Source: an uncultured marine group I thaumarchaeote (GTDB lineage: Archaea > Thermoproteota > Nitrososphaeria > Nitrososphaerales > Nitrosopumilaceae). From it: a stretch of DNA of 37,069 nucleotides. The position numbers and the translations under genes are program-made. Under the pieces are notes generated by a model, which had not been told where the DNA came from, made no database searches, and was given only the letters and a program-made list of their open reading frames with translations. This document shows, one piece after another, positions 1-7,549 of the stretch (position 1 is its first letter; the number at the start of each line of letters is the position of its first letter). The stretch spans positions 1 through 37,069 of the forward strand of contig CABXKZ010000005.1 in NCBI GenBank assembly GCA_902512865.1, in the 5' to 3' direction.

Positions 1-155
1 TTTCAGATATGCAACAAACTGAATCACAAACAGATGGAATTCCAGAATGGGTGAAAAACAATGCTGGATGGTGGGCAGATGGACGAATACCGGATTCTGC
101 ATTTATTGATGGAATTGAATATTTGATAAAAGATGGAATTATAAAAATTAATTAA
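1..155 (+). CDS. C-terminal end of a thaumarchaeal secreted/peptidase-associated-type protein (5' truncated)
   Basis: The reading frame is open from base 3 to a TAA at 153-155 and is cut by the window start, so only about 50 residues are visible. They contain IPEWVKNNAGWWADGR followed by DGIEYLIKDGIIKIN. This Trp-rich module (IPxWVKnnAxWWadGxI...GIxyLIkxgII) recurs, from my knowledge, at the C-terminus of many predicted secreted proteins of Nitrosopumilus-like archaea. It often sits behind peptidase, plastocyanin-like or substrate-binding domains, so the main function cannot be told from this tail. An internal ATG at 9 is probably not the start, because the frame is open upstream of it. Confidence 0.7.
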   Translation, partial: SDMQQTESQTDGIPEWVKNNAGWWADGRIPDSAFIDGIEYLIKDGIIKIN

Positions 156-167
156 GAAAAAATTTGG

Positions 168-293
168 TTACTCAAAAGCTGAAACAAAACTAGATTTTTC
201 TACTTTTGTTTTTTTACACTTACATTGAATTGAAGATTCCCCACATTCAAAGCAAATTAGGAGATTTCCTCTTTTGTAGTCGTAAAGTGACAT
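168..293 (-). CDS. small zinc-ribbon-like protein (41 aa)
   Basis: A short ORF with ATG at 293-291 and TAA at 170-168 encodes 41 residues. It contains CFECGESSIQCKC, a CxxC followed six residues later by CxC, so four Cys that could bind one zinc or another metal ion. The rest is basic and Ser-rich. Such tiny Cys-rich proteins are common in archaea and are often missed by gene callers. There is no clear Shine-Dalgarno. The gene converges on the preceding secreted protein with 12 bases between the stops. Function is unknown; the Cys spacing is the only support beyond the open frame. Confidence 0.45.
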   Translation of the reverse strand: MSLYDYKRGNLLICFECGESSIQCKCKKTKVEKSSFVSAFE

Positions 294-458
294 TTCCACA
301 TTCTATTACAAAATTTGTATTTAATTAACGCTAAAACCATCTTTGATGGCATTGGCAAATTTGTTTGAATCCGTAACCCAGCCAAAAACTTGGAAAAGAT
401 ATTGAAGATATACTAGATAAAATTGATATGTGGGCATATCAAAAGATAGTTGAAATTC

Positions 459-1451
459 ATGATAGATTTGAAATACCAAAATGGTTCCAAGAAAAAGATA
501 GTGATAGCAATTGGTGGAAATGCAATTTTACAAAAGGATCAAATTGGTACATATGAAGAACAGCAAGAAAATATTAGAAAAACGGCAAAAAATATAGCTT
601 CTGTTGTTCTAGGTAAACACAGGTACAAGGTTTCAGCTATAACTCACGGTAATGGACCACAGGTAGGAAATTTACTCCTGCAACAGGAATTTGCAAAGAA
701 TATGCCTAATCTGCCGATGCACACAGTCATAGCTATGACGCAAGGCCAAATTGGATATATGCTACAACAAGCACTTCAAAACGAGTTTTTAAAATTAAAA
801 AAAAATAAAAGGGTTGTAAGTTTGATTACTCAAACACTCGTATCTAAAAATGATCCAAAATTTGGTAAAACTTCTGCAAGTAAGCCTATAGGTCCTTTCT
901 TAACAGAGATTGAAGCAAAAAAATTAAGGGATAAGACAGACTATATTATTAAAAAGGTAAAACCTACTGGGAAAAAAACGTGGAGAAGAGTAGTTGCGTC
1001 TCCAAAGCCAGTAGAAATTGTTGAATTAGATATATTGAAAGAATTCATTGAGGATGATTCCTGTTTGCTGATTGCTGGTGGTGGCGGTGGAATACCTGTA
1101 ATCAAGAATGGTTCTAGTTTTAAGGGAATAGACTGTGTGGTTGACAAGGATCATGTTGGAGCTTTGATTGCAAAATCTATTGGAGCTTCGGTACTTTTGA
1201 TTCTAACAGACGTAGACAAAGTAAAATTGAATTATGGTAAGCCGAATGAGAGTGACTTGGATACTATTACTGTAAAAACTGCAAAAAAACTCCTAAAGGA
1301 AGGACAATTTTTGGAAGGAAGCATGAAACCAAAGATACTGGCAATGATAGATTTCTTAGAATCTGGAGGAGATATGGGTATTATCACATCTTTAGACAAT
1401 GCTCTAGCAGCATTAAATGGCAAAGCTGGTACAATTATTTCAAAAAATTAA
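459..1451 (+). CDS. arcC: carbamate kinase (amino acid kinase family)
   Basis: This gene matches the carbamate kinase family, which transfers phosphate between ATP and carbamate to make or consume carbamoyl phosphate. Visible family motifs are KIVIAIGGNAIL near the N-terminus (phosphate loop), THGNGPQVGNLL, ASPKPVEIVEL, the glycine run GGGGGIPV, VVDKDHVGALIAKSIGA and GSMKPKILAMIDFLESGG. The length of 330 aa is close to the usual 310. I chose ATG 459; an in-frame TTG at 450 would add three residues. A TATA-like GATATACTAG lies at 407-416. It converges with pyrB, 65 bases away. Since PyrB consumes carbamoyl phosphate, a supply role is plausible, but the direction of the reaction in vivo cannot be read from sequence. 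Confidence 0.85.
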   Translation: MIDLKYQNGSKKKIVIAIGGNAILQKDQIGTYEEQQENIRKTAKNIASVVLGKHRYKVSAITHGNGPQVGNLLLQQEFAKNMPNLPMHTVIAMTQGQIGYMLQQALQNEFLKLKKNKRVVSLITQTLVSKNDPKFGKTSASKPIGPFLTEIEAKKLRDKTDYIIKKVKPTGKKTWRRVVASPKPVEIVELDILKEFIEDDSCLLIAGGGGGIPVIKNGSSFKGIDCVVDKDHVGALIAKSIGASVLLILTDVDKVKLNYGKPNESDLDTITVKTAKKLLKEGQFLEGSMKPKILAMIDFLESGGDMGIITSLDNALAALNGKAGTIISKN

Positions 1452-1516
1452 GTATTGCTAATATTAAATTTGGTTTATTGTCTAAAAATAAAGTATGACG
1501 ATTAGCCCGTAATTTC

Positions 1517-2434
1517 TTATTGCAAAAGTAGGCTCAAAATCGCTGCACGTGTAAATTTTCCGTATTCAGCTTGCTGAAAATATCTTGCTTGTTTTGTTGA
1601 ATCAACATCAGTAGAAATTTCATCTATTCTTGGAAGGGGGTGAAGTAATATTGCATCTTTTTTCATTTTATTTACAACATCCTGACCTATTATGTAACTG
1701 CCCTTAACTTTGAGATATTCCTCTTCATCAGGAAATCTTTCTTTTTGAATTCTTGTTACGTATAAGACATCTAAATCTTCTATGTATTCATCCAAATCTT
1801 CAGATTCCGTATACGATAAATTCCCTTTGAGATTATATGTAAAATCAGTTCTAATTTTCAAAGATTCTGGAGATATTAGATGAACATTAACATCATAGTT
1901 GCTTAATCCGTACAACAAAGAATAAACTGTTCGTCCATACTTTAGGTCACCAACAATTCCAATATTTTTTCCATCAATTTTACCTAATTCTTTTTTTATT
2001 GTAAACAAATCTAGAATTGCTTGTGTTGGATGTGCTTCTGTTCCACTACCTGCATTGATAACAGGTTTTGTAGATATTTCTGCTGCAAATTTACTGGAAC
2101 CATCTAGAGGATGACGTAAAACAATCACATCAGCATATCCAGACATGATTTTTACAGTGTCAGCTAAACTTTCACCTTTCTTAATAGATGATGATGTCGC
2201 ATCTGCAATTCCAAATGATGTACCTCCAATCAATGCCATTGCAGATTGGAAGCTAATTCTAGTTCTAGTACTTGGTTCAAAGAAAATATATCCCAAAGTT
2301 TTTCCTCTGGCAATCTCACTTCTTTGTTCTGGCTTCATTTCCATGATTTCGTTTGTTTTAGAGTATATTTTTTCCAGATCATCTTTAGATAAATCATGTA
2401 TGGAGATAATGCCATTATGAGAAAAATTATCCAT
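1517..2434 (-). CDS. pyrB: aspartate carbamoyltransferase, catalytic chain
   Basis: PyrB condenses carbamoyl phosphate with aspartate, the committed step of pyrimidine synthesis. With start ATG at 2434 (MDNFSHNG) the protein is 305 aa, normal for the family. Active-site motifs are present: STRTR at residues 55-59 (carbamoyl phosphate binding), KKGES near 85-89 (the lysine loop donated to the neighbouring subunit), RHPL near 107, HPTQ at 135-138, and HPLPR near the C-terminus (aspartate and phosphate contacts). The frame is open 32 codons further upstream, but that would overlap pyrI and lacks family similarity. A TATA-like sequence about 26 nt upstream of this ATG supports the choice. It is divergent from pyrI, with 39 bases between start codons. 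Confidence 0.95.
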   Translation of the reverse strand: MDNFSHNGIISIHDLSKDDLEKIYSKTNEIMEMKPEQRSEIARGKTLGYIFFEPSTRTRISFQSAMALIGGTSFGIADATSSSIKKGESLADTVKIMSGYADVIVLRHPLDGSSKFAAEISTKPVINAGSGTEAHPTQAILDLFTIKKELGKIDGKNIGIVGDLKYGRTVYSLLYGLSNYDVNVHLISPESLKIRTDFTYNLKGNLSYTESEDLDEYIEDLDVLYVTRIQKERFPDEEEYLKVKGSYIIGQDVVNKMKKDAILLHPLPRIDEISTDVDSTKQARYFQQAEYGKFTRAAILSLLLQ

Positions 2435-2444
2435 CCTTGATTCA

Positions 2445-2450
2445 TATATA
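2445..2450 (+). promoter_or_regulatory. TATA box for pyrI
   Basis: TATATA is centred about 27 nt upstream of the pyrI ATG at 2474, as expected for a leaderless archaeal mRNA. The 39-base divergent spacer must hold both pyrB and pyrI promoters, so their initiation complexes would overlap. Confidence 0.5.
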
Positions 2451-2456
2451 GTAGCA

Positions 2457-2463
2457 GATATAC
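2457..2463 (-). promoter_or_regulatory. TATA-like element for pyrB
   Basis: On the minus strand the sequence reads GTATATC, centred about 26 nt upstream of the pyrB ATG at 2434. This spacing predicts a leaderless transcript. It interleaves with the pyrI element on the other strand. Confidence 0.4.
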
Positions 2464-2473
2464 AAACTATTCT

Positions 2474-2947
2474 ATGGAACAATCTGATTTGATAGTCAGA
2501 CGTATCAAAGATGGCACAGTAATTGATCATATTAACGAGGGAAAAGGTCTCAAAGTACTAGAAGCACTAGATATTGATGGTAGACGTGGAAATGTCATAA
2601 CAATTGCTTTGAATATGCCCAGTGGAAAATTAAAGAAAAAAGACATGATAAAGGTGGAAGGTAGATTTTTGGAAGATGATGATACAAACAAACTTGCAGT
2701 TATTGCTCCATCATCTACTGTGAATATTATCAAGGATTACAAATTAGTGGAAAAACGTCATCTTTCACTTCCAAATCAAATAGAGCGAATTTTTAGATGC
2801 TCAAATCCCGATTGTATATCAAATAGTAGTGAACATATGGATTCAATTATGGATGTTATTGACAAAGAGAACTTGGTTCTAAAATGCAGATATTGTAGTA
2901 GAATTTTAGATGTGAATAAAATTAATTACAAAAAAATAACAATTTAG
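2474..2947 (+). CDS. pyrI: aspartate carbamoyltransferase, regulatory chain
   Basis: PyrI binds nucleotide effectors and links PyrB trimers in the ATCase holoenzyme. The 157-aa length is typical. The N-terminal half carries the allosteric nucleotide-binding domain (IVRRIKDGTVIDHI at 7-20 and the ALDIDGRRGNVIT stretch). The C-terminal zinc domain has the four expected cysteines C109, C114, C138 and C141 in the pattern CxxxxC...CxxC. It is divergent from pyrB instead of forming the pyrBI operon of many species, so stoichiometry would depend on two overlapping promoters. Its stop is only 4 bases from the stop of the convergent ATPase subunit I. Confidence 0.95.
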   Translation: MEQSDLIVRRIKDGTVIDHINEGKGLKVLEALDIDGRRGNVITIALNMPSGKLKKKDMIKVEGRFLEDDDTNKLAVIAPSSTVNIIKDYKLVEKRHLSLPNQIERIFRCSNPDCISNSSEHMDSIMDVIDKENLVLKCRYCSRILDVNKINYKKITI

Positions 2948-2951
2948 CTAA

Positions 2952-5027
2952 TCACGATTTTTTCTTTTTCATTATATGTTGTTCTTCAGATTTGTATTGA
3001 TTTTCAGTAAATCTTCGCATTGAACCAAAGGGTTTGAATGCTCGTCCATTTCCTTTGTAGAATTTTGAGAAAAATTCTACATAGATTAGTCTAGAACCCT
3101 GAATTCCAGGTTCAAATACTCCAATTATTATATTGAAGAGATGCCCCACAATCAAAATAATTACTCCAAGAGCTGCCAACGGCAGTCCAATGTTTATTGA
3201 TTTTAAGAAAATGTAATCAATGGTATGAGCAAGTATTACAGATGCAAGTAGAATTCCAACCAGTCGCGTATAAGAAAGAACGTGACTTACAATTGTAGCT
3301 AACTCCATTATTGCCATTGGACCTTGTCCAAGTATCATCATACCAACACCTCCAAAGATTAAACCATAGTATCCAAATGCCAGAGGATTTACTTCGATAA
3401 GCCGCGGCCATGTCGGATTAATAGCATCACCATTAATGAGAGCTAATCCAAGAAGGACAACTCCCCAAGCAAATGCCAACCAACCAGCTTTTCCAATTGC
3501 TTCTTTTTTATCACTTTCTGCAATACATTGTATGATGCCTATGATGAGTCCAAATGAAACAAAACCAATTCCAATATAACCAGCAATTAGCAAAAGTTTA
3601 CTCGCATCATGAATAGGATCAAGAAATGCCTGGGATGGTCGATTTAAGACTTCACCTGGTTCTGGAAAACCGGTAATTCCAACACTAGCTAGATAATCAA
3701 AAACGTAACCATTTAGGTGAAAACCAAAGTGTAAATCAAATATTACGCCTAGAATTATTCCTATTACACAGCCAGGAATCATTGCTTTTGCCAATTTTAC
3801 CATTTGACGTTTCTTCAAAATATTTAACGCAAAACTACGCAATGGCTTGGGCATAATATTGAAATTACGTTTTCCTTTCTCTACGCGTCTAATTACCCAA
3901 AGACAAACTAAGAGAATAACAAGGCAATAACCAGTATCTCCAATCATTAATCCATAAAAGACTGGGAAGACCAATGCAAATACCATGGTTGGATCGAATT
4001 CCTTGCTTTGGGGTAATGAGTAAAATCGAATGAATGCTTCAAATAATTTGAATTTTTTTGGATTACTCATTAATGTTGGAGGTTTATCTTCAGTTTCTAG
4101 TTTGTAAAGGGTCACACTATCTGTAAATTTTTTTAATGTTGACTCAATCTGGTCAAGTTTTGATTTTGGAACCCATCCTTCCATTGCAAATGCATCTTTT
4201 GTTGCACCTGAATTTGAGATCACTTCTAATTTTTTATTTTCGATTTGTAGTTGTTCTTCAACTTCGATTAAATTGGCATAATGATTTTCAGACATTTTGC
4301 TTAATTCTTTATTAATTTCATCTAGTCGTTGATTTTCTGATTGTAGTTTGCTTCTTAGATCTGTAATAATTTTATTTGGTTTACCATTAAGATCTGGTAC
4401 TGCCTCTATTTTTACATCATGAGATTGAATAATATTTGCAAATTTATCGGATGAAATTGAAGTAAAAACTACTAAGATTAGATGTGTAATTTTTTTTTCA
4501 GCCTTTGTGTAAAGCATGATGTCTTTGCTATGTGCATCTATGGATTTTTTAAACTCCTCGAATTTTTCAGATTTAATTCTACCAAAATATGAAGTTGCGG
4601 ATGTAAGCTTAAGAATTTTTAGATCTTCAGGAAAGAAGCTAAACTCCTCAACAAGTTTTAGATTGTTTTTAGTATCTTTGATTTTAGTTAGAAGTGATTC
4701 TTTTTCTTTTTCAAAATTTGCTACAGATTCATCAATATCAATTGTACTTGCAATTTGTAAAACTTCATCAACAGAATCAAAGCGTTTTTTTGTCGATATT
4801 TTGGTTGGAGGTAATACCGTCAATAATGCTCTAACACGAAGTAATTCGTCAGAAACTTGTCGAGATAGATCATTATCACGCTCACTTTTTAAAATTGCAG
4901 AAATGTCTTTTGATAAGGGTTCTAATTGTAAGACTTCCATATCATGTAAAACGGATACCGCAGTTTGTTGGTTTTTTCGTAGACCCATAATAGCTATTTT
5001 AGTCATGGAAACAGGTCTTAGAACCAT
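2952..5027 (-). CDS. atpI: A/V-type ATPase subunit I (a), cluster 1
   Basis: This is the large membrane stator subunit that forms the ion half-channels beside the c ring. The 691-aa protein has a cytoplasmic, coiled-coil-rich N-terminal half (about residues 1-335) and a C-terminal half with several membrane segments beginning near MVFALVFPVFYGLMIGDTGY. The essential channel arginine is seen in LSYTRLVGILL (about R588), and the second conserved arginine is in GIQGSRLIYVEFF (about R646). The start at 5027 directly follows the stop of subunit H; an in-frame Met at residue 8 is an alternative. It is the last gene of the cluster 1 operon. It differs clearly from the cluster 2 paralogue at 16764-18863. 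Confidence 0.93.
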   Translation of the reverse strand: MVLRPVSMTKIAIMGLRKNQQTAVSVLHDMEVLQLEPLSKDISAILKSERDNDLSRQVSDELLRVRALLTVLPPTKISTKKRFDSVDEVLQIASTIDIDESVANFEKEKESLLTKIKDTKNNLKLVEEFSFFPEDLKILKLTSATSYFGRIKSEKFEEFKKSIDAHSKDIMLYTKAEKKITHLILVVFTSISSDKFANIIQSHDVKIEAVPDLNGKPNKIITDLRSKLQSENQRLDEINKELSKMSENHYANLIEVEEQLQIENKKLEVISNSGATKDAFAMEGWVPKSKLDQIESTLKKFTDSVTLYKLETEDKPPTLMSNPKKFKLFEAFIRFYSLPQSKEFDPTMVFALVFPVFYGLMIGDTGYCLVILLVCLWVIRRVEKGKRNFNIMPKPLRSFALNILKKRQMVKLAKAMIPGCVIGIILGVIFDLHFGFHLNGYVFDYLASVGITGFPEPGEVLNRPSQAFLDPIHDASKLLLIAGYIGIGFVSFGLIIGIIQCIAESDKKEAIGKAGWLAFAWGVVLLGLALINGDAINPTWPRLIEVNPLAFGYYGLIFGGVGMMILGQGPMAIMELATIVSHVLSYTRLVGILLASVILAHTIDYIFLKSINIGLPLAALGVIILIVGHLFNIIIGVFEPGIQGSRLIYVEFFSKFYKGNGRAFKPFGSMRRFTENQYKSEEQHIMKKKKS

Positions 5028-5357
5028 TTATTCAACACCTTGCAACAAAATTTCTAGGATTTTCTTGTTATCCTGTACATGAATTTCTGAGATAATATTT
5101 TCAGATTTTGCCTTTGCATCTTCAATCAGAGTATTTGTTTTAGAAGATGCATCAGTTCTTGCAGTTTCTATGCTGGAATCAACCAGTTCTTCACCTTGTT
5201 GTTTTGCAGATGAAATAGCACTTTCTAAATCAGATTGTAATTGATTAATTTCAGATTCAATTTTTTTTCTGTAATCTTCGATTTCTTTTTGTGCTTTTTC
5301 TTCTACCTCTTTGATTTTTTTCAGTGATTGTAAATAATTTTCTTGATTTTCTAACAT
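5028..5357 (-). CDS. atpH: A/V-type ATPase subunit H, peripheral-stalk coiled coil, cluster 1
   Basis: The 109-aa protein is almost entirely charged helix (Lys/Glu/Gln-rich heptads such as VEEKAQKEIEDYRKKIESEI), with a run of Ser/Ala around the middle. Size, composition and position between subunits D and I fit AtpH (AhaH/NtpF), which pairs with subunit E to form the peripheral stalk holding the A/B hexamer against subunit I. Low-complexity coiled coils diverge fast, so context carries much of the assignment. Its ATG overlaps the stop of the upstream 43-aa ORF by one base (TAATG), and its stop abuts the subunit I start, indicating translational coupling. No H homologue of this length is visible in cluster 2. 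Confidence 0.85.
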   Translation of the reverse strand: MLENQENYLQSLKKIKEVEEKAQKEIEDYRKKIESEINQLQSDLESAISSAKQQGEELVDSSIETARTDASSKTNTLIEDAKAKSENIISEIHVQDNKKILEILLQGVE

Positions 5358-5488
5358 TATAATCCTCCAATGAAGTCCTTTGCGAAAAAGAGTCCTAATC
5401 CTAGTGCAATTCCAATGTTTCCCATTTTAATTATTACTTTGATGTAGTAGAATTTTTTCTGTTGTGAATTTACAAAATCAGTCTGCAA
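5357..5488 (-). CDS. small single-span membrane protein inside ATPase cluster 1 (43 aa)
   Basis: Between subunits D and H lies a frame from TTG at 5488 to TAA at 5359-5357, 43 codons plus stop. The C-terminal half is a glycine-rich hydrophobic segment (MGNIGIALGLGLFFAKDFIGGL), preceded by a basic stretch (QQKKFYYIKVIIK). That suggests one membrane span with a cytoplasmic N-terminus. The only ATG in the frame (Met22) would leave a bare hydrophobic helix. The TTG start overlaps the last codons of subunit D, and the stop overlaps the H start (TAATG), so the frame is tightly embedded in the operon. I do not recognise a family. It could be an ATPase assembly factor or an accessory membrane subunit; the placement is the evidence. 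Confidence 0.55.
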   Translation of the reverse strand: MQTDFVNSQQKKFYYIKVIIKMGNIGIALGLGLFFAKDFIGGL

Positions 5489-6134
5489 TTATTTTTTCCT
5501 CCTCTTTTTCTCTTTCACCCATTTTTCGTTTTACAGTCTTGAGCATTGTGAAAGTATCGCGTTCCATTTCCTCTAATCTGAAAGTAATGAATTTAACTGC
5601 AGATTGTAAATTAGGAATGAATACATTTTCAATTGCATTAGCCTTTCTCTTTGTTTTGTCAATTTCATAAAGAAGTTTACGTAACGTTGTTTCCTTTTCT
5701 GCTACATCTAATACAATTTTGTGGACTTCCTGAAATGCTTTCATAGCTTCGCTAATTGATACTGGAATCTCTAAGAGGTATTCTGTAAGAGCTTGTTCTC
5801 TTGTTCCTCCTTCTAATTTTGGAATACTAACTCCCATGACATTTTTTGGCATTATAAGTAATTTTTTTAGTTGAGGTATCTTCATTGCCTCATTTTCTAG
5901 TCTCATTTCTCCATCAAGCATTTCTGCCATTCTAATACTTTGATAGCCTTTTTTCAATTCAGATTGTAATTCGCTTCTTAATCGTGATGATGCTTTACTG
6001 ATATTGAAAAATTCTAAAATTAATGCTTGACGTTTTAATTTTAATAGTTTCAATCCTTTCTCTGCAATTTTGATTCGTCTTTTTGCACGGAGATATTCTA
6101 GTCGTGTAGGACGTATATCCGAACCTGATGGAAT
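5478..6134 (-). CDS. atpD: A/V-type ATPase subunit D (central stalk rotor), cluster 1, probable ATT start
   Basis: Subunit D is the coiled-coil rotor shaft. The body (FNISKASSRLRSELQSEL..., then RKLLYEIDKTKRKANAIENV) matches the family. The conserved N-terminus is also encoded, in frame and upstream of the first usual start codon: IPSGSDIRPTR, LEYLRAKRRIKIAEKG. No ATG, GTG or TTG precedes it. A perfect AGGAGG at 6148-6143, inside the end of atpB, lies 8 nt before an ATT at 6134-6132. I therefore place the start at that ATT (218 aa). The first usual start, TTG 6053, would delete 27 conserved residues of the N-terminal helix. A sequencing error or another non-standard codon nearby (ATT at 6140) cannot be excluded. 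It follows atpB by 5 bases. Confidence 0.85.
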   Translation of the reverse strand: MPSGSDIRPTRLEYLRAKRRIKIAEKGLKLLKLKRQALILEFFNISKASSRLRSELQSELKKGYQSIRMAEMLDGEMRLENEAMKIPQLKKLLIMPKNVMGVSIPKLEGGTREQALTEYLLEIPVSISEAMKAFQEVHKIVLDVAEKETTLRKLLYEIDKTKRKANAIENVFIPNLQSAVKFITFRLEEMERDTFTMLKTVKRKMGEREKEEEKIIAD

Positions 6135-6139
6135 TTTAA

Positions 6140-7549
6140 TTACCTCCTGTCATGTGATTTTTTCCACCACTGTGTGTCAGATTTTGCATATTTCGAAATG
6201 AATTCGGGTTTGATTCTAGTAAGATCAGATTCGTCTAGATCACTTAGTAATTCCCATCCTAATGCAAGTGTTTGTTCAATTGGACGGTTTTCATTTAGTC
6301 CTTGATTGACAAATTTCTGTTCAAAGTTATTTGCTACATCAAGAAATTTTCTATCTAGATCACTTAGTGCACCTTCACCTACAATAGCAGCTAATGCACG
6401 AGCATCTTTTCCTTGTGCATAAGCAGAATAAAGTTGATCTGCAAGTTGTCTGTGATCTTCTCTTGTTCGTCCTTCACCGATACCTTGATTCATGAGTCGC
6501 GATAAACTTGTTAAAACATCTACTGGTGGTTGAACATTATTTCTATGCAATTCTCTGCTCATTACTATTTGTCCTTCTGTAATGTATCCAGTGAGGTCTG
6601 GAATTGGATGTGTGATATCATCAGCAGGCATTGTTAGAATTGGTAGTTGTGTAACAGAACCTTTTCTGCCCTTAATTTTTCCTGCACGTTCATAAATTGA
6701 AGCTAAATCTGTGTATAGATAACCTGGATATCCTCTTCTACCTGGTACTTCTTCTCTAGCTGCAGAGATTTCTCTTAATGCTTCACAATAATTTGTCATA
6801 TCAGTCAAAATTACAAGAACATGCATCTCTTTTTCATATGCAAGATATTCAGCTGTAGTCAATGCCAATCTTGGAGTAAGAATTCTTTCCATTGAGGGAT
6901 CAGATGAAAGATTTAGAAACAAAACAGTTCTTTCTAGTGCACCACTTTCTTCGAATTGTTTTATGAAAAAGTTTGATTCCTCACTAGTGATTCCTATTGC
7001 TGCAAAGACTACAGAAAAGTTTTCTTCTGTTCCAAGAACTTTTGCTTGTCTTGCAATTTGTGATGCAAGAAGATTATGCGGTAATCCAGATGCAGACATT
7101 ATTGGAAGTTTTTGTCCACGTACCAGAGTATTCATTCCATCAATATTTGATACTCCAGTTTGGATAAATTCAGATGGTTCCTCTCTAGAATATGGATTTA
7201 TTCCAGAACCTACAAGATCATATTTTTCTTTAGAGATAATCTTCGGACCATTATCTCTTGGATTTCCAAGTCCATCAAAGACTCGTCCAAGCATTTCATC
7301 AGATACTGCTAGTGTTGCTGTTTCTCCAAGAAAAGTTGTTGAAGTACCAGTAGTTGTTAAACCAAGTGTTTGACCAAATACCTGAACAATAGCTAGTCCT
7401 TGACTAGTATCTAGCACTTGACCCTGTCTTCTTTCACCATTGGGGAGTTTGATTTCCACCATCTCACCATATGCTGCGTCATCAACACCTTTTACAAAGA
7501 TTAATGGTCCTGCCACTTTGTCAAGTGATTTGAATGAAACATTAGTCAT
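6140..7549 (-). CDS. atpB: A/V-type ATPase subunit B (non-catalytic), cluster 1
   Basis: Subunit B alternates with catalytic A in the head and helps form the nucleotide sites at the interfaces. Family features: [18 protein letters not shown] at the N-terminus; [38 protein letters not shown] where a P-loop would be in [42 protein letters not shown] take ATG 7549 (MTNVSFKSL), giving 469 aa and an 8-base overlap with the end of atpA. A more upstream in-frame ATG at 7585 adds 12 residues without family similarity. It is clearly paralogous to, but distinct from, the 460-aa subunit B of cluster 2. Confidence 0.95.
   Translation of the reverse strand: MTNVSFKSLDKVAGPLIFVKGVDDAAYGEMVEIKLPNGERRQGQVLDTSQGLAIVQVFGQTLGLTTTGTSTTFLGETATLAVSDEMLGRVFDGLGNPRDNGPKIISKEKYDLVGSGINPYSREEPSEFIQTGVSNIDGMNTLVRGQKLPIMSASGLPHNLLASQIARQAKVLGTEENFSVVFAAIGITSEESNFFIKQFEESGALERTVLFLNLSSDPSMERILTPRLALTTAEYLAYEKEMHVLVILTDMTNYCEALREISAAREEVPGRRGYPGYLYTDLASIYERAGKIKGRKGSVTQLPILTMPADDITHPIPDLTGYITEGQIVMSRELHRNNVQPPVDVLTSLSRLMNQGIGEGRTREDHRQLADQLYSAYAQGKDARALAAIVGEGALSDLDRKFLDVANNFEQKFVNQGLNENRPIEQTLALGWELLSDLDESDLTRIKPEFISKYAKSDTQWWKKSHDRR

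Noticed and set aside
321..437. 38-codon minus-strand ORF between the Cys-rich ORF and arcC
   Set aside because: No motif, no Shine-Dalgarno or TATA box at the right distance; it lies over the arcC upstream region. Short AT-rich frames of this length are expected by chance.
4516..5082. Long plus-strand ORF (188 codons) opposite atpI
   Set aside because: Antisense shadow of the well-supported subunit I and H genes; its product is a Ser/Phe-rich mirror of the coding strand with no family features.
5478..6053. Subunit D starting at TTG 6053, or a frameshift in atpD
   Set aside because: The conserved N-terminal residues are in the same frame directly upstream, so no frameshift is needed; a non-standard start explains the data better.
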